Of a stretch of DNA of 64,000 nucleotides, positions 1 to 12,600 are shown one piece after another; position 1 is the stretch's first letter; the number at the start of each line of letters is the position of its first letter. The DNA is taken from the NCBI RefSeq assembly GCF_003672135.1, contig NC_039512.1, positions 9,998,874 through 10,062,873 of the forward strand, written 5' to 3'. Made by a program: the position numbers and the translations under genes. Below the pieces are notes generated by a model, which saw nothing but the letters and a program-made list of their open reading frames with translations, did no database searches and was not told the origin of the DNA. Source of the DNA: Ooceraea biroi (taxonomy: Eukaryota; Arthropoda; Insecta; Hymenoptera; Formicidae).

Positions 1-953
1 TAACAACAACTTCTGTATCAAATTTGTTGTCTTTTGGCTGGCAATAGTTGATAGCGGATAGTTGGTATCATCTGCTTTCGGCAGACTTGGCTATCTGGGA
101 TACTTGGCAATTCCACGTATGCCGATATGTACTCAGCGTATAAGTACATTTTGATTTTTTCTCAAGTGTTCTCGTGTGCATAGCATGTTTGATTTCGTCA
201 CAAGTGTGCATCTGGTAAAGTGGACCGAGAGATCTGCTCGTTCTACTTGCACTCTCTGCGAGTTCCGTCCATTCTCTCCTTCTCCCACCGAGGCACGAAT
301 ATACATGCATTTCATTTTAGATACAGAAAACAGTTAAAGTACAGTTAGGACGAGCAGATCTACAGTGTGTCCCGGTAAATGCATACATCAAGCACATCGA
401 GGTGGAAAACAGCTGTTGCTGGAGAACCAAGTTTCATGAAAAAAAGAATTACTTATTTCACTCTAAAGCAATAAACTTTGATTAAACCGGATTCGATTAA
501 TAATTCCAGAACTTATTTTCCCAAGTTGTTTTTTCCTTAATCGCTTATAACTAAAAATGTATGGATGGCTCGACAGTTTTGTGAAGAAGTTAACGTAGAA
601 TTGATCAAGCAATCCGTATCGTATCGTATCAAATGTTCCACAATTGTACAAGTAAATTTCTAAAAAGACTTATAAATCTGCTAAAATAGCGAAATTATCT
701 CGATTCTAATCTAATTACAAAATTGCATTAATCGGGAATCGTAAAACGCAATGAAGGGGGAAACGAAAGGCATAATGCCAGCTAATACATTTTATTTAAA
801 TAAATTATGTACAGGAATGCTTCGAGTCAGGTCGAAACGTTCGATTCGCGCCCTTTTCGTTTAAAACATAAATTAATTTTTTTCACGATGAATTGACTGC
901 AAAGGCCTTCGCTCTTTCACATAACTTCAATCAACCGGAACCAATTGGCTCTT
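1..953. other. Intergenic, nothing recognised
   Basis: AT-rich sequence with short open frames only. I see no splice-supported exon, RNA gene or repeat that I can name. Confidence 0.5.
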
Positions 954-1899
954 ACCCAGTAAGCAAACTGTCAGCAGTATGTCGACAGATTGGCAGCAGA
1001 TCCGGTACCATCTGTGTCCGCATTAAGATTGTGTTCTGCCAGCAGATCCTGCTAACATGATCTGACAGCAGATTGGCGACAGAAACCGAGCAGAGCCTGC
1101 CGACATAACCTGGCGGCAGAAATAGAGCAGGATCTGCTGGCAGTGTAGTTGGCAGCAGATTGGGAGCAGAAATCGAGCAGGCTCTGCGAGAAAGCGCCGT
1201 AGTAGTACAAATTTATTGGAGCAATATTGGTTAACAATATAAATCTAATATTTTATGTGGGGTATGAATTAATTTCTTATATTGGTCCACTATTGTAAAG
1301 TAATCTGTTTTTTTAATCAATACTTAATTTGATTAAATGGGCAAATTTAATGCCTTCAGATTGCTTGCGGCGTGTGTGGACGTTGTCCATGAGAACCTCC
1401 GTGCCGCAAGTGCAAAATTCTTAGAAAAATTAATATTATTATGTCAAGACGCGTATATTAACTTATATAACTGTCAGGCTAAATCTTAACGTCGAGTAAG
1501 AACTCGACATGTTCACCACCTAGCGGTGCGGAGCGAAAACGCATATTCCTAGCCGTGTAAATTTGAATAGTGTCAAAAGCCGCAGATCCTGTTCGGTTTC
1601 TGCCGCCAACCTGGCGCCAGGTTATGTCGGCAGGCTCTGTTCGGTTTCTGTCGCCAATCTGCTGCCAACTGCACTGCGCAGATTCTGCTCTATTTCTGCC
1701 GCCAATCTGCCGCCAGGTTATGTCGACAGGCTCTGTTCAGTTTCTGCCGCCAATCTGCCGTCAGATCATGCTATAAGCAGGATCTGCTGGCAGAACACAA
1801 GCTTAATGCGGACACAGATGGTACCGGATCCGTTGCATTATTCTGCTTCAGATATGCTGCCGATCCGTCGGCGTACTGCTGACAGTGTGCTTACTGGGT
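954..1899. mobile_element. Foldback element with CCCAGTAAGC ends and internal tandem repeats
   Basis: The two ends are inverted copies: the left begins ACCCAGTAAGC and the right ends GCTTACTGGGT. The arms (about 954-1200 and 1565-1899) remain complementary through CTG/CAG-rich repeat units and share the block GCGGACACAGATGGTACCGG. The middle (about 1205-1560) is AT-rich and not paired. No target duplication is obvious. No transposase is encoded. It is a non-autonomous foldback element; the superfamily is not clear. Confidence 0.6.
1589..1780 (+). repeat. 48-bp tandem repeat, four copies
   Basis: Units begin at 1589, 1637, 1685 and 1733, each opening with CTGTTC or CTGCTC followed by TTTCTG(C/T)CGCCAA. 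The 48-bp period equals 16 codons, so one frame (from 1563) stays open and reads as a 16-residue repeat of the form CSVSAANLxPxYVxRL. Diverged copies occur inverted in the left arm (about 1080-1200). Confidence 0.75.
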
Positions 1900-3230
1900 G
1901 GATTTTGTACCCAATCTGTGGCCTCTCTGCTCACATATTTTGTCGAACAGATTTTGCCAATGTCTGTTCCTCGCAGGTTTGGCTGACTGGGCACTTAGGA
2001 TCGTCGAGCCCTTTCTCTTCATATTGCTCCGTTCGGGACATGTTCGCGCAGACATTGTTAGAATTATCACAGTCTGTCTATTTACAGCGTTACACCTTAA
2101 CGTGATGGTCTTAATCTACAACTTAATTAACGTCAGCTCCCCCCCCTTCCCTTCCTTCCCCCCCGCACTCTCGACTGAATACTCCGAGTGCCGCGTTTGC
2201 GTCTCGCATTTAACATTATAAATCCCACGGAAACGCTCCGGTTTAACGATAAACGTTAAATACTGCAGAAAAACGGACTTTTTATAATACTTCGAGTGTA
2301 TGCATGGCGCCAAAAGGAAAGTTGTTAAACCGAATACCTTTTATCGTGGGAGAAGTAAACTTACGTGCTTAATAATACAAGCCAAGAGTAATCGGACAGT
2401 TTAACGGCGAATGTATACCATGGATTCGCTCAGATATAATATAATGTATTTACATCTAACATACATATAAAACGTTACATGGTAAAAATTTTTCAGCACG
2501 CTACGCGATCTCTTATGTACACGGACATTTGAAGGAGTACAATTGCATTCTCAAGATTCAGGATACCGATCAGTTCCCCTTCAAGTAGGCTAGTCATCGA
2601 ACAAGCACACTTGACGTTACTTGCGTCCACGCGTTTCATGTTATACGCTTTTCGAACAAGCACTTCATGCTCAGATATTCGAGCGTTATCATCACTGTAA
2701 CTGCTAATCGAACAATTCAAAATATATTTTTATGGGAATTACGTAAATTTGTTTATTGTAATAAATATTACAATATTTCAAGATTTATTTTTTTAATCTT
2801 TCTTTAGCCCGTATTTAACACATCGAATAATTATTAAGCACGATATCGATGAGAATGCTTAATGTAAAACACGAAGACACGAGTAACGCCGAGCGTGCGA
2901 CGATCCAACTGGATTGCGTGGTAGCTGTCTTTTAAAGTGAATGCGGAAGTTCATGAAGTTCGATTTCACGGTCAGCTTTCCTAATCGGATGATCAAAGAT
3001 GTGTGTGAGTGCGCATGGGCTAACTGACCCGATGACGTGAACAACAGGATTCGGAGGAGATTATATTTATACATGGTGTCCAACTACGAATTTACAACTT
3101 TTTCTGTAGAAATAAAACGTGTTCTTTTCCAATTGTCCTATTTGAAATTAACTGCGATCTGAAAAATTGACTGTCAGTATTTAAAAAGTTTATTTCTATA
3201 AATTATTTTAAATTTGTATTTTTTCAATAT
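1900..3230. other. Intergenic, no supported gene
   Basis: Contains a C-rich run near 2145-2165 and a 75-codon open frame on the minus strand (2493-2720). That frame has no recognisable motif and no start or splice support, so I do not call it a gene. Confidence 0.4.
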
Positions 3231-3471
3231 AGGGTGAATGCACCGTTTGTGGCCATTGCGCCTATTTTGGCCATCTTCGTCATTTATTAAGATTTTCTAA
3301 GTTATAGGGTTGGCTGTAGTGCGCAGCAATCGCGAAATGAATATATAAATATATCTTACACAATTTTATATAAATTGCTGCGCACTACAGCCAACCCTAA
3401 CTTAGAAAATCTTAATAAATGACGAAGATGGCCAAAATAGGCGCAATGGCCACAAACGGTGCATTCACCCT
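3231..3471. mobile_element. Short foldback MITE (AGGGTGAATGCACC ends)
   Basis: A near-perfect 241-bp palindrome: the left arm starts AGGGTGAATGCACC and the right arm ends GGTGCATTCACCCT, with roughly 100-bp arms around a 40-bp AT-rich loop. Flanks are AT/TA-rich (ATAT on the left, ATATA on the right), consistent with a TA-type target. No coding potential. Confidence 0.8.
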
Positions 3472-4396
3472 ATATATAATAATTTTTTAAAATGCTAGAA
3501 ATTTACAATTTACAAATGTACGATGAAGTCAACTCCTTTACACAAGATTCACAGCATACAACATTAAGTAATTACAATTTTCAAACAATTTTATATATAT
3601 TTAGTTTTAGAATTTTAATATTTGATAAATATATATTTTTGTATTACAAAGATACATATTAAATATTAAAAGAACAATAAACAAATTTTTCTCATTTTGA
3701 AATAAATTATTTTCAAATTGATCACAAAAGTTATAATTGGAAAAGCGACACCTTTTATACTCTATACTCGAGAACAATTTGCACGTACGTCACCGAATAA
3801 GCAGTCGGGTCGTCTTACCGTGAATCCTCATGAACTTCCGCACCCCACTTATGATCAAACGATATGATCTAATCGAAATGTAGTCAAAATGGTTGACACT
3901 TTGTTTCATAGGTAAATTCTATTGATTTATTCCCACGTAAATTAAGGCAACATATTTTTTACTCTATACTATAAGCGAAATCTAACTTTCATGTGTATCG
4001 ATTTATTATCGATTTCCCCTTTTAATTTTTTTCTATTCGTCAACTGTTATATCTTTCAAGTTGCAGTACGGAAATTTGCTCTTAAATCTTTAGAAGAATA
4101 TCGATTTTTCGCTTATCTGATTACTTTCATATGTATCGGTTGATCTTAAACCTTTTCTTCCTCTTTAAAAATAACTTTAACTCTTCAAGAATAAAAAATT
4201 GACATTAATAATCTCATTTCGTGGAAATGGATTATAACAATTTATTCAACGCTCGAATCATCGCGCCGTTCTCACCTTGAATTCACAGGAATAATCTACA
4301 GAAGTTACCCATAACGAACAAAAAGCCTTCGAACCACTCTAAAATGTTCAGTATACAAGGCATGCGCGTGACCTCAGCGCGACACGAGATCTCTCT
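3472..4396. other. AT-rich region downstream of CGRRF1
   Basis: Contains the probable 3' untranslated region of the minus-strand RING gene next to its stop codon. Otherwise no gene-like signal. Confidence 0.5.
4241..4246 (-). other. Candidate poly(A) signal of CGRRF1
   Basis: TTTATT on the plus strand reads AATAAA on the minus strand, about 150 nt past the CGRRF1 stop codon. Position and orientation fit a poly(A) signal. No transcript evidence is available. Confidence 0.4.
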
Positions 4397-7300
4397 CTAT
4401 CGGGCGAAGCCGAGGAAATCGGTGAGCCGGTCGTTCCAGTCGTGGAGCCAGTGAGTAGGACCGTGGCTCGGCTGCCGCTGCTTGCATGGGTTGATCTCTT
4501 TCTCCGCCGGCATATACTCCTCGCTGCGTATGCAGAAGTAGCTCTTGATGGGGCTGCGGCACATCGGGCAACGATCGAGCTTGCCGAAGCACGAGGCGCA
4601 TATGCAGGTGTGCCGGCACGGCAGCAGAGCGCGCGACAGCGGGAAGTATTGGCAAACGACGCACAACTGCTCGCCGGCGGTATTCCACAAGGAGCCACCC
4701 TCCTGATCGCCACCCTGGCCGGATGCTACCAGAGTACCGCGGCCGCCTCCGCCACCGCCGCCGCCGTTCGCGGCACCGTTGTTGTTGCATGGCTCGGCGA
4801 GTGCTAACGCCGGTGAGCCCAATCCCGCCGACGACATCGCATCGCTCTCGTCGTAGTTGCTCGAGTTACCCGTGGCCAGGTATAATTGCTGCGAGAAAAT
4901 CGCAAATTGTACGTTACAATTCTGCCCATTCGAGGGAATTGCGAGCGTTATCCTTTTCGTTTTAGTTTTCCAGTAATTACGGTTTGAGTGAGATTATACG
5001 TTTCTCTTTCACGTGGAACATTTGGAGAACGCTCATGTTCATTTTATTTTTCTCACTTCGGAGCGACGGAACGAGATAGAAAAAAAAAACGAAAGCGCGA
5101 GAAAGATGCAACTTTTAAGTGCAATTTCACCGATTCAAACTGTACATGTAATATCTTCATTTACATCGCATGCAAAACTAAAGACATAAAACGTCGATTA
5201 AGCATGTTGAAACTTGACCCAAACACCACGAAGATGCTATAATATAAAGTATTCTCGGCAATCCGCTCGGAATATAGATTTACTTGTTACTTCGCAACCG
5301 CGTGCGACTGCGAGTTTGTCTCTCCAGGTTGCAAAATCCTTTTTCAAGTATACAATTTTGCAACATAGTTGAGCAGAGAACGGACCCATAACGGAAACAT
5401 ACGCCACCGGTTTTCTTCGACTAGAACACGCGCGTGACTGACGAGTGGTTTAAACTGGGACTCACCTTTAAGCAAGACAGCTGGCCGTTCGCCTGCTTCA
5501 AGTACTGCGCCAGGATCGAAGTCGGCAGCGTACACACGCTGTCCTTAATGTGAACGACGTTCACCAGTGCCACCTTAAACAGAGATCGCGGAAGACGATG
5601 AGTGCCGATGATGAAACCGGTACGGCGAGAATCGCTTTCAGGGAATGTCGTAAGAACATAGCGCAAGATTGCTCACGGTTTCGTCGGGATGTGGATCCCG
5701 GTTGTCTCTTCGGGTCAAAAAGATCACCAGAGGATAACAGAGCCGCGGCGGAGTGCCAAGCTCTAGTTCCGGAGCTGGGAGCGATAGTCTCAGCGTCTCC
5801 TCCCCATGCGGCTGTCTACTGTAATTTCTCGGTCAAGGAATGACGATTACATGGGATTAATTAGAGTAAAGTCTCTCGGAAAATTTTTATTCTTTATTTT
5901 AATTCTTAGAGTCTTCCTAAAGTTGTATGCACGTCTCCTATTATTGACAACGAGGCGAGTTAAATTAAGAAACGCGAAATGTACATCGAAGGATACGTTT
6001 GTGGCGGCGTGAGGTATTGCGCATGGCCTTGCAGCAGGGTCCCGTTCAAAGATGCATCCCGCAACGTGCTCCAAGGTTTCCAGAGCGCCAGATGCAGCTC
6101 CCTGATGCTAACACCCCAGATCGCCTGCAATGAGTACTCCACTTGGCTGGACACCTCGCACTCTACTTCTGAAACGGGATGTTTTTTCTTCAATATCATA
6201 AATCATTGATATTCATTGCAAGACAAATTCAAGATCGGAGAAACCCGAAATACGAATGCGTTTCCATTTTCCAGTTGTTAATTAATGTCGAAAGGATGAG
6301 ACTTTCCAGGTCTCATCAAATCTCGTTAGATCTCGTCATTGCAGCGATATGATCATAAGTTCAAGCTTTTGCTTTGCTTTTACTTTAGTCATTACTTCGT
6401 CCGTATTTTCTGATTTTATTGACACTCATTTTCATGAAAAGGAATGTCGATCAAACGAACCATCAGACGTAATGCGGATTATTAACTCGATCGCTTCAAG
6501 CACTGATTACGCTCGTGCAACAATTTGACTTTCTGTAATGGCACATGGCGCAATCCGACGCACAAGGTAGGTATATAACGAGGGACTAGTATTACTACGA
6601 CTACGAATTTTTGTTGGCGTTTTCTTTTCTTAGCGCCTTCGGCTCATGTCGGCGAGGTGCTTCGAGAGGTTCGCCGCTTAATTGCGCAAACACGCGTTTT
6701 GCAACGCGCCCCGTAATTCACTATCCTGTACGCCGCCGGTACTCCTTTCCGTCATCGAAGAACGCGCACAACGCGTAAGGATAATCACGTGATGGCTTAA
6801 TCGCTTAATGATCAGGTCGATGTACTTAGAACGCAAATTTCGTATTCCAGATTTCGCAAATGAAGCATCCACAGAAATCCACTGAATGATGCGTGCCTTT
6901 CATATTGACACACATAACATGCGGAGAGAATTTTTATTAAGTAATATGTGTCTCACAATCGTGCAGATTACCATATCCAATATGCAACGAATATATTCAT
7001 ACTAATGCTAAAACATTTATTTATTGCAGCAACTATATAATTAGCAATTTTTTCAAATATTTGATACATGATTTATCTTTTTACTCTCTGAGGACATGAA
7101 AACCGGGCAAAGAATTAATAAAACTGCAACGCAATCAATCAACGCAAAAACGCTATGAAATAAAAATCAGCAGCTTTTTCTATCAATTCATTTGACACAT
7201 TTGACAATAATTTCTTACTCGCTTGATCGAATTGTTTATTTGATTGAATTATTTTAATTATTCAATGTTACGCAATGGTTGGGACATAAGTCACATATCA

Positions 7301-9583
7301 AAGATTAATAGTTATTTTGGAGGCGCTGAGTGTGTTCTATACATATTTTCGTTATAAGTATAATCTTAATGATGATTCCTGAATGGCAATCCTCAATGAT
7401 ACTTCTGAACGATGCGTTCAGCGAATGCTCAATACGACATGCAGCGTACGTCGTCTTCTCTCCATACTCTCGAGCGATACACGACGAGCATCCCAGTGAG
7501 AGAGTCCGAGGAGGACAGCGGCGGCATTACGGCGCTGTTATTTCACGGCTGGTTACTAAAAATTATTGCATAAGGAACGCGCTTTCGACTTCTCCTCTCT
7601 CTGTCTCTCGCTCTTTGTTTCCCCTTCTCTCTCTTGCCGACACGGTCCCGTTCCGAGAGATACTCCACTGTGTAAGAGACCCAAGGGGGTTTCCAGGTCA
7701 CGTCACACTTCGGCTACGCACTCTCTTGTAATCCCTCGGCAATTCTACAATAAAGAGAAAAAGAGAGAGAGAGAGAGAGAGAAGAAAGAGAGAGCGCCAC
7801 GCGCGAAATGCTGACAAAAACGGCGGAAGCGATTGCGCCGTCCTCCCTCGAGAGACAAATTACTCCCAAATTCGATTCAGGCGAGATGAGAATCGGAGTC
7901 TAGGTTGCAGTGGCTCTTAGTGCAAATCTAGTCGAGTCGAATCGAGTTGATCAAGTCGAATAAAGTCGAGTTCGCGAACCGACCGTCGCCGGTAGCTTTC
8001 ACTTTCGTTTCGCCTCTCGAGAGGATCTTGAATGCGCGAACGTGCGCGCGCGCGCACTCCGCGACGAATTTTCGCGCAAATCCAGTTGTCCTCCGCAGCC
8101 TCCGTGATCCAATCCCGATATCGATCCACCGATGTTGCCCTTACAGACTGAGAAATGCTGGATCGCAACTCAGGATCGTGAAACTGGCCTCCGATTCACT
8201 TTCGTTTCTTTGGCCTCGTTTATTTTTACCCGGCATTGTTCTCGCTTTCCTTCTGCAACACAATCAGGTGTCTGCGTTCTCCAAGGATACTTAAGAGTCA
8301 GTAAGATCCTCTGATTCGCTCGTCTGAAATGTTGCAATGAGGCAACGCAATCGCATATGACAAATCCGGCTCAACTTCCTTGTTTCTTTAGAAAAAGATC
8401 GCGTATGTATTTCAGAAACTAACGCTTTCAAGAGTATCTTTTTGAAAGAAATCATAAGATAAAAATTATGAAGGAAGTTTCGCTTGTTGCTTTTTCTTTT
8501 TTCCTCTTTTTTTCCAGAGTGTCATTTTCAAGGAAACATGCAAGATGGAGATTAAAAAGTTTTATATTCTATAGAACTATAAGTTCTTGTTTTCTTTTTT
8601 CTTTTCCTGCTTCAAGCATATTTCTTATATCTAATAACTAAGCATATATATGAATATTATTATATTTAATATTCATATATGTTTAGTTATTAAATGTATT
8701 AATTTTTATGTATTTTAATTGCAAATATTTGCAAATAATTATCATTATCTATCTCTTGTCATTGTCATTATGCATCTCTTATTTTGGTAACATGCGCAGA
8801 ATTTATTGATTATCAGCACTTACAATACTCCAAGAGAACATCAAGTTACTGATAAAATCGTCGGTCGTTAATAGCACACGGAGTATTTCACATACGGGGA
8901 AGCAAAACAAGAAAAGAATGCCTGGTCGGTCTACGTGATCGGGCGACAGTACAAGCCGGTCGCCGACGGTATCGATCAAGGTCGTAACGATGATCGTTGG
9001 GCAGAGAAGCCGTTTATGTCGATCCCTCGCAGCGATCTTTTTAGCCACGAAAGAGGGATACGTGCGGATCCGCACGCTTCGTGCTCGAGCACACTCGTAA
9101 AACTATCGTTTTATGACCTCATGATTATTTTTTATCTGTCAGTGATTTAGGCGTGAATGGACGTATTCTTGAGATGATATCAGTCTGATATTGTATTCTC
9201 AATTTAGCTCTCAAGTTATCCTCGCGTAAAGAAAATCGCATGTCCATACTTTGTGCATGTGTTTGCTACTCTTCTCTCTTTCCCGGATAGAGTAAATGTT
9301 AAATTTAATAAGAATTTAACAACAGAGGCATGTTATTGAGAGGTAGTCAGATGAATGATAGAATGATGGATAGAGAGAGAGAGGTAGTGATAAAATCAGT
9401 AAATTATCGAATTACAAATAAGTAATAAAATTTGTAGAAAGATTCATGAAGTTTGAAACAATATGGAGCAATAATAGAAGCAGACTTAAACATTCGTTCG
9501 TAATTTGGAAAACGTGATCACGATCGAATCTAAAAGTAATATGCAAAAGTTTAGTCATTTTTTGCATGTTTTCGCTTTTTAAA

Positions 9584-9624
<41 letters not shown>

Positions 9625-12600
9625 GGTGTCCCGGGTTTTAACCGACAAACTGCGGGAGCATATTCTACTAGTGGAAATAAGAAAAAATTCTTATATCGAG
9701 TTTGCTTAGAAATGCTTTATTACAAAGTTATAAACCAATATTGAAAAGAAATATGAGATAAGTAACAACGGAACATAGTGTAGAATTTGGAAGGTCCAAG
9801 ATGTTTATGTTACGTGTATTCACATGTATTCATGTTCACTATGTTCAAACGATTCAGTATGATTGTTACTTTCACAACCGTAGCTGTTAGATTTCAATCG
9901 TCGTGTGAACTAGCAATTACTATCAGAATGCCAAAAGTGTTTTCAAATGAGGAATACACCGATACTCATTTCGTGTACGGATTCTGTGACGGAAATGCAC
10001 GAGCTGTCGTACGAGAGTATCAACGTAGATTTCCTAACGGGAGAGTACCAGATAGATTTAAAGCAACGAATTACTAATTCAGTTACTGAGACGCAACAAA
10101 ATTTTCAGGAATGTCGTACCGTAACAAATTCTGTACTACGTCGATGTCTAGCTTGTATCGATGTGCAAGGACAACATTTTGAAACGCGTCACTAAATCAT
10201 TGCGTAGATAATTTTTATTTTTGTGAAAAAATCCGTTGTTACTTATCTCATATTTCTTTTCAATATTGGTTTATAACTTTGTAATAAAGCATTTCTAAGC
10301 AAACTCGATATAAGAATTTTTTCTTGTTTCCACTAGTAGAATATGCTCCCGCAGTTTGTCGGTTAAAACTCGGGACACCCTGTATATATATAAGCCAAAT
10401 ACCACTCACTCACTCACTGACTCATCAACGTGCAGCCCGAACCACTGCACCCATCGACTTGAAATTTTAAGGGTATATTCCTACTATTACGTAGATGCTC
10501 ACTAAGGGTGGGTTTTCCGAAATTCCACCCCTAACGGGTGAGAAGGGGTAAAATGTGTTTTTATTTAATTCTACACATAATATCGCGGGCGAAGCCCGCG
10601 TGACGGGGGATGCTAGTATATTATATAATTCTGTCAGAAAATATTTGTCTTCGGTTTTTACGATTTTCTGCCATTTATCCGATAAATTTCGCATTTCTTT
10701 GCAAACAAACTGTTTTCGTATTTCAGTCACATCTCGATATTATTCAATTAAAAAATATTAAATCAATTAAAATAAATTGGAATTCGAAGGCGACAAGTTG
10801 GGTGAATACGTCACATGCGGAAAAACTTTCCAGCCCAAGCCCAAAATCATTGAATACAAAAAGCATATACATATAATCTCGCGTTTACTATTGTTTTTTG
10901 AAGTTATGTTTATTGTTAAATCATGACATATAATGTTTTATAAATTTTGATACCAACTCTTCAAAAACGTAAAAAAGTGAGAGATTTATTTAGAGTTTAA
11001 ATAATAATATCACAATGCTTAAAACAGGACTTTTGCATACACCTAATAGCTCAATAAAATGTCAATCATTAGAGCGATGATCGCGTTGGAATTTGGCAAT
11101 TAACATAAAAGCACGAATACATTTTCTACGTTGGTTCTCTAATCTAAGTGCATATAATGATGCTTTCAGCTTTCTTAATTGCAAAATCTAGACAAATGAG
11201 GAAACAAATGCACGTAAATCAGCGAACCATTTATTATGGCCGCGATGGATTGCGATCTCCCGAGCAGAAAGCCGATTAAACGCGAGCGCGAACTGGTTCG
11301 CGATTCTAACAACTGACTCGCTCCAGCTGCTGGCGCAACCATTCGCGATTACGTAATGGATTCGATAATCGAGCTAAGCCGCGCGTACGTTAGTTTCGCG
11401 GCGGCGACGCGGCGGTCCCTTGTCGTCGGGCCGCGCAGCCTCTCAAGGATGCAGCCTCGCGGATGTATGTCTCTCCTTGTCGGACTCATTCTCGTCTCTT
11501 CCCCTCCTGGAATTACAAAATCCGAGGCGATTCGTCGTTCATTTCGACAGTCGTCGCGCCCGTAGGAGGAAAGGGTCGCGAGAGACAGTCCCGGCATTCG
11601 CAATCCCCGTTTTGCCGGACGGAGACCGCCGGCAATCTGGCGAGCTCGAATTCGTGCGAATTACACGACCGGCCTTTCACCAGAAGTCTCGGCTACGACA
11701 GGCAACCGCGCACCGGAATCTTCTTATGTCATAAATCGAGTTAGAGACGATTCCTCAATTTTTGACATCATATGTTGTACACTCTGTTTGTAATCTTCAC
11801 GTTAAAATTCCATTGAATCGCAAACTCCGTTTAAGATCTATTTGAGAATGTGGTTTCCGTTTGCTTCTTACTGTTCGCTCCGTCATCGGAATTCTGTAGA
11901 ATCCAGTTTGCAGGAACTGTGTCCTTCTTGTTCCTTCTTGTTATTCCACTCATTAACGAAGCTTTGCCTGATTACTAAAGCGGTTATACGAAAAAATGTT
12001 TTCGCCACCGGGATATAGTCTTACTAAAGTCAAGATTAATATACCATAATAATAAATTAGTAATTTATTTTTACATCTTTATATCTTTTATCTTAAAATA
12101 TAAAAAAAATACTAAAAAATTATTTTCTTTCCCAAGAAAGTTATACAAAAGCATAATAATAATAATACAAAAAGTCTTCTGTATTTTAGACCTCAAGATA
12201 TGATACAGTAATATAAATAACAATAGACTGATTAATCTGATTTAAATCAAATACTGTTTTAACGTGATGATATATATATATATAAAGTTTACCACATGCA
12301 CAAGAGATTTTCCACATTTCTTGATAATTTTCTCAATATTACACAACTATATATCAGATATAAGCGGTCAAATGGGATGGTGAAGCGAATACGATAAGCC
12401 TTTCCTACCTAATTTCGATTCTCATCTTTTCATGGCGAACCCCGGTAATTTGAGTAGTAATTTGACCCGGATGGAAGATTGTGGTAACCAACCCTAATGG
12501 GAAACAGGGTCAGGGCGGATGAGAGCGGAAGAAATGATTCTTTGAAAAGGGAGTTGGACTAACTCGTTCCTGGGAAACAACTCTTGTTATGGAAACTCAA

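Larger units (their letters stand above)
9584..10616 (+). mobile_element. Small Helitron, interrupted by a Tc1-like element
   Basis: The 3' end has Helitron hallmarks: a perfect hairpin CGCGGGCGAAGCCCGCG at 10584-10600, then CTAG (10613-10616) 12 nt later, followed by T. The 5' end is probably the TC at 9584, preceded by A and followed by a TATATA run, as Helitrons insert between A and T. The body (about 10390-10583) contains a CACTCACTCACT stretch. A 763-bp Tc1-like element sits in the (TA)n near the 5' end, so the Helitron itself is only about 270 bp and non-coding. The 5' end is less certain than the 3' end. Confidence 0.6.

Noticed and set aside
4442..4807. 121-codon plus-strand frame
   Set aside because: Antisense shadow of the CGRRF1 last exon, whose RING motif is unmistakable on the other strand.
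8803..9075. 90-codon minus-strand frame considered as an upstream CGRRF1 exon
   Set aside because: The complete CGRRF1 model joins 23125 to 6168 in correct phase without it, and its sequence does not resemble the family.
9412..9648. 78-codon frame containing a YIYIYI run
   Set aside because: Translation of a (TA)n microsatellite at the Helitron/Tc1-like junction.
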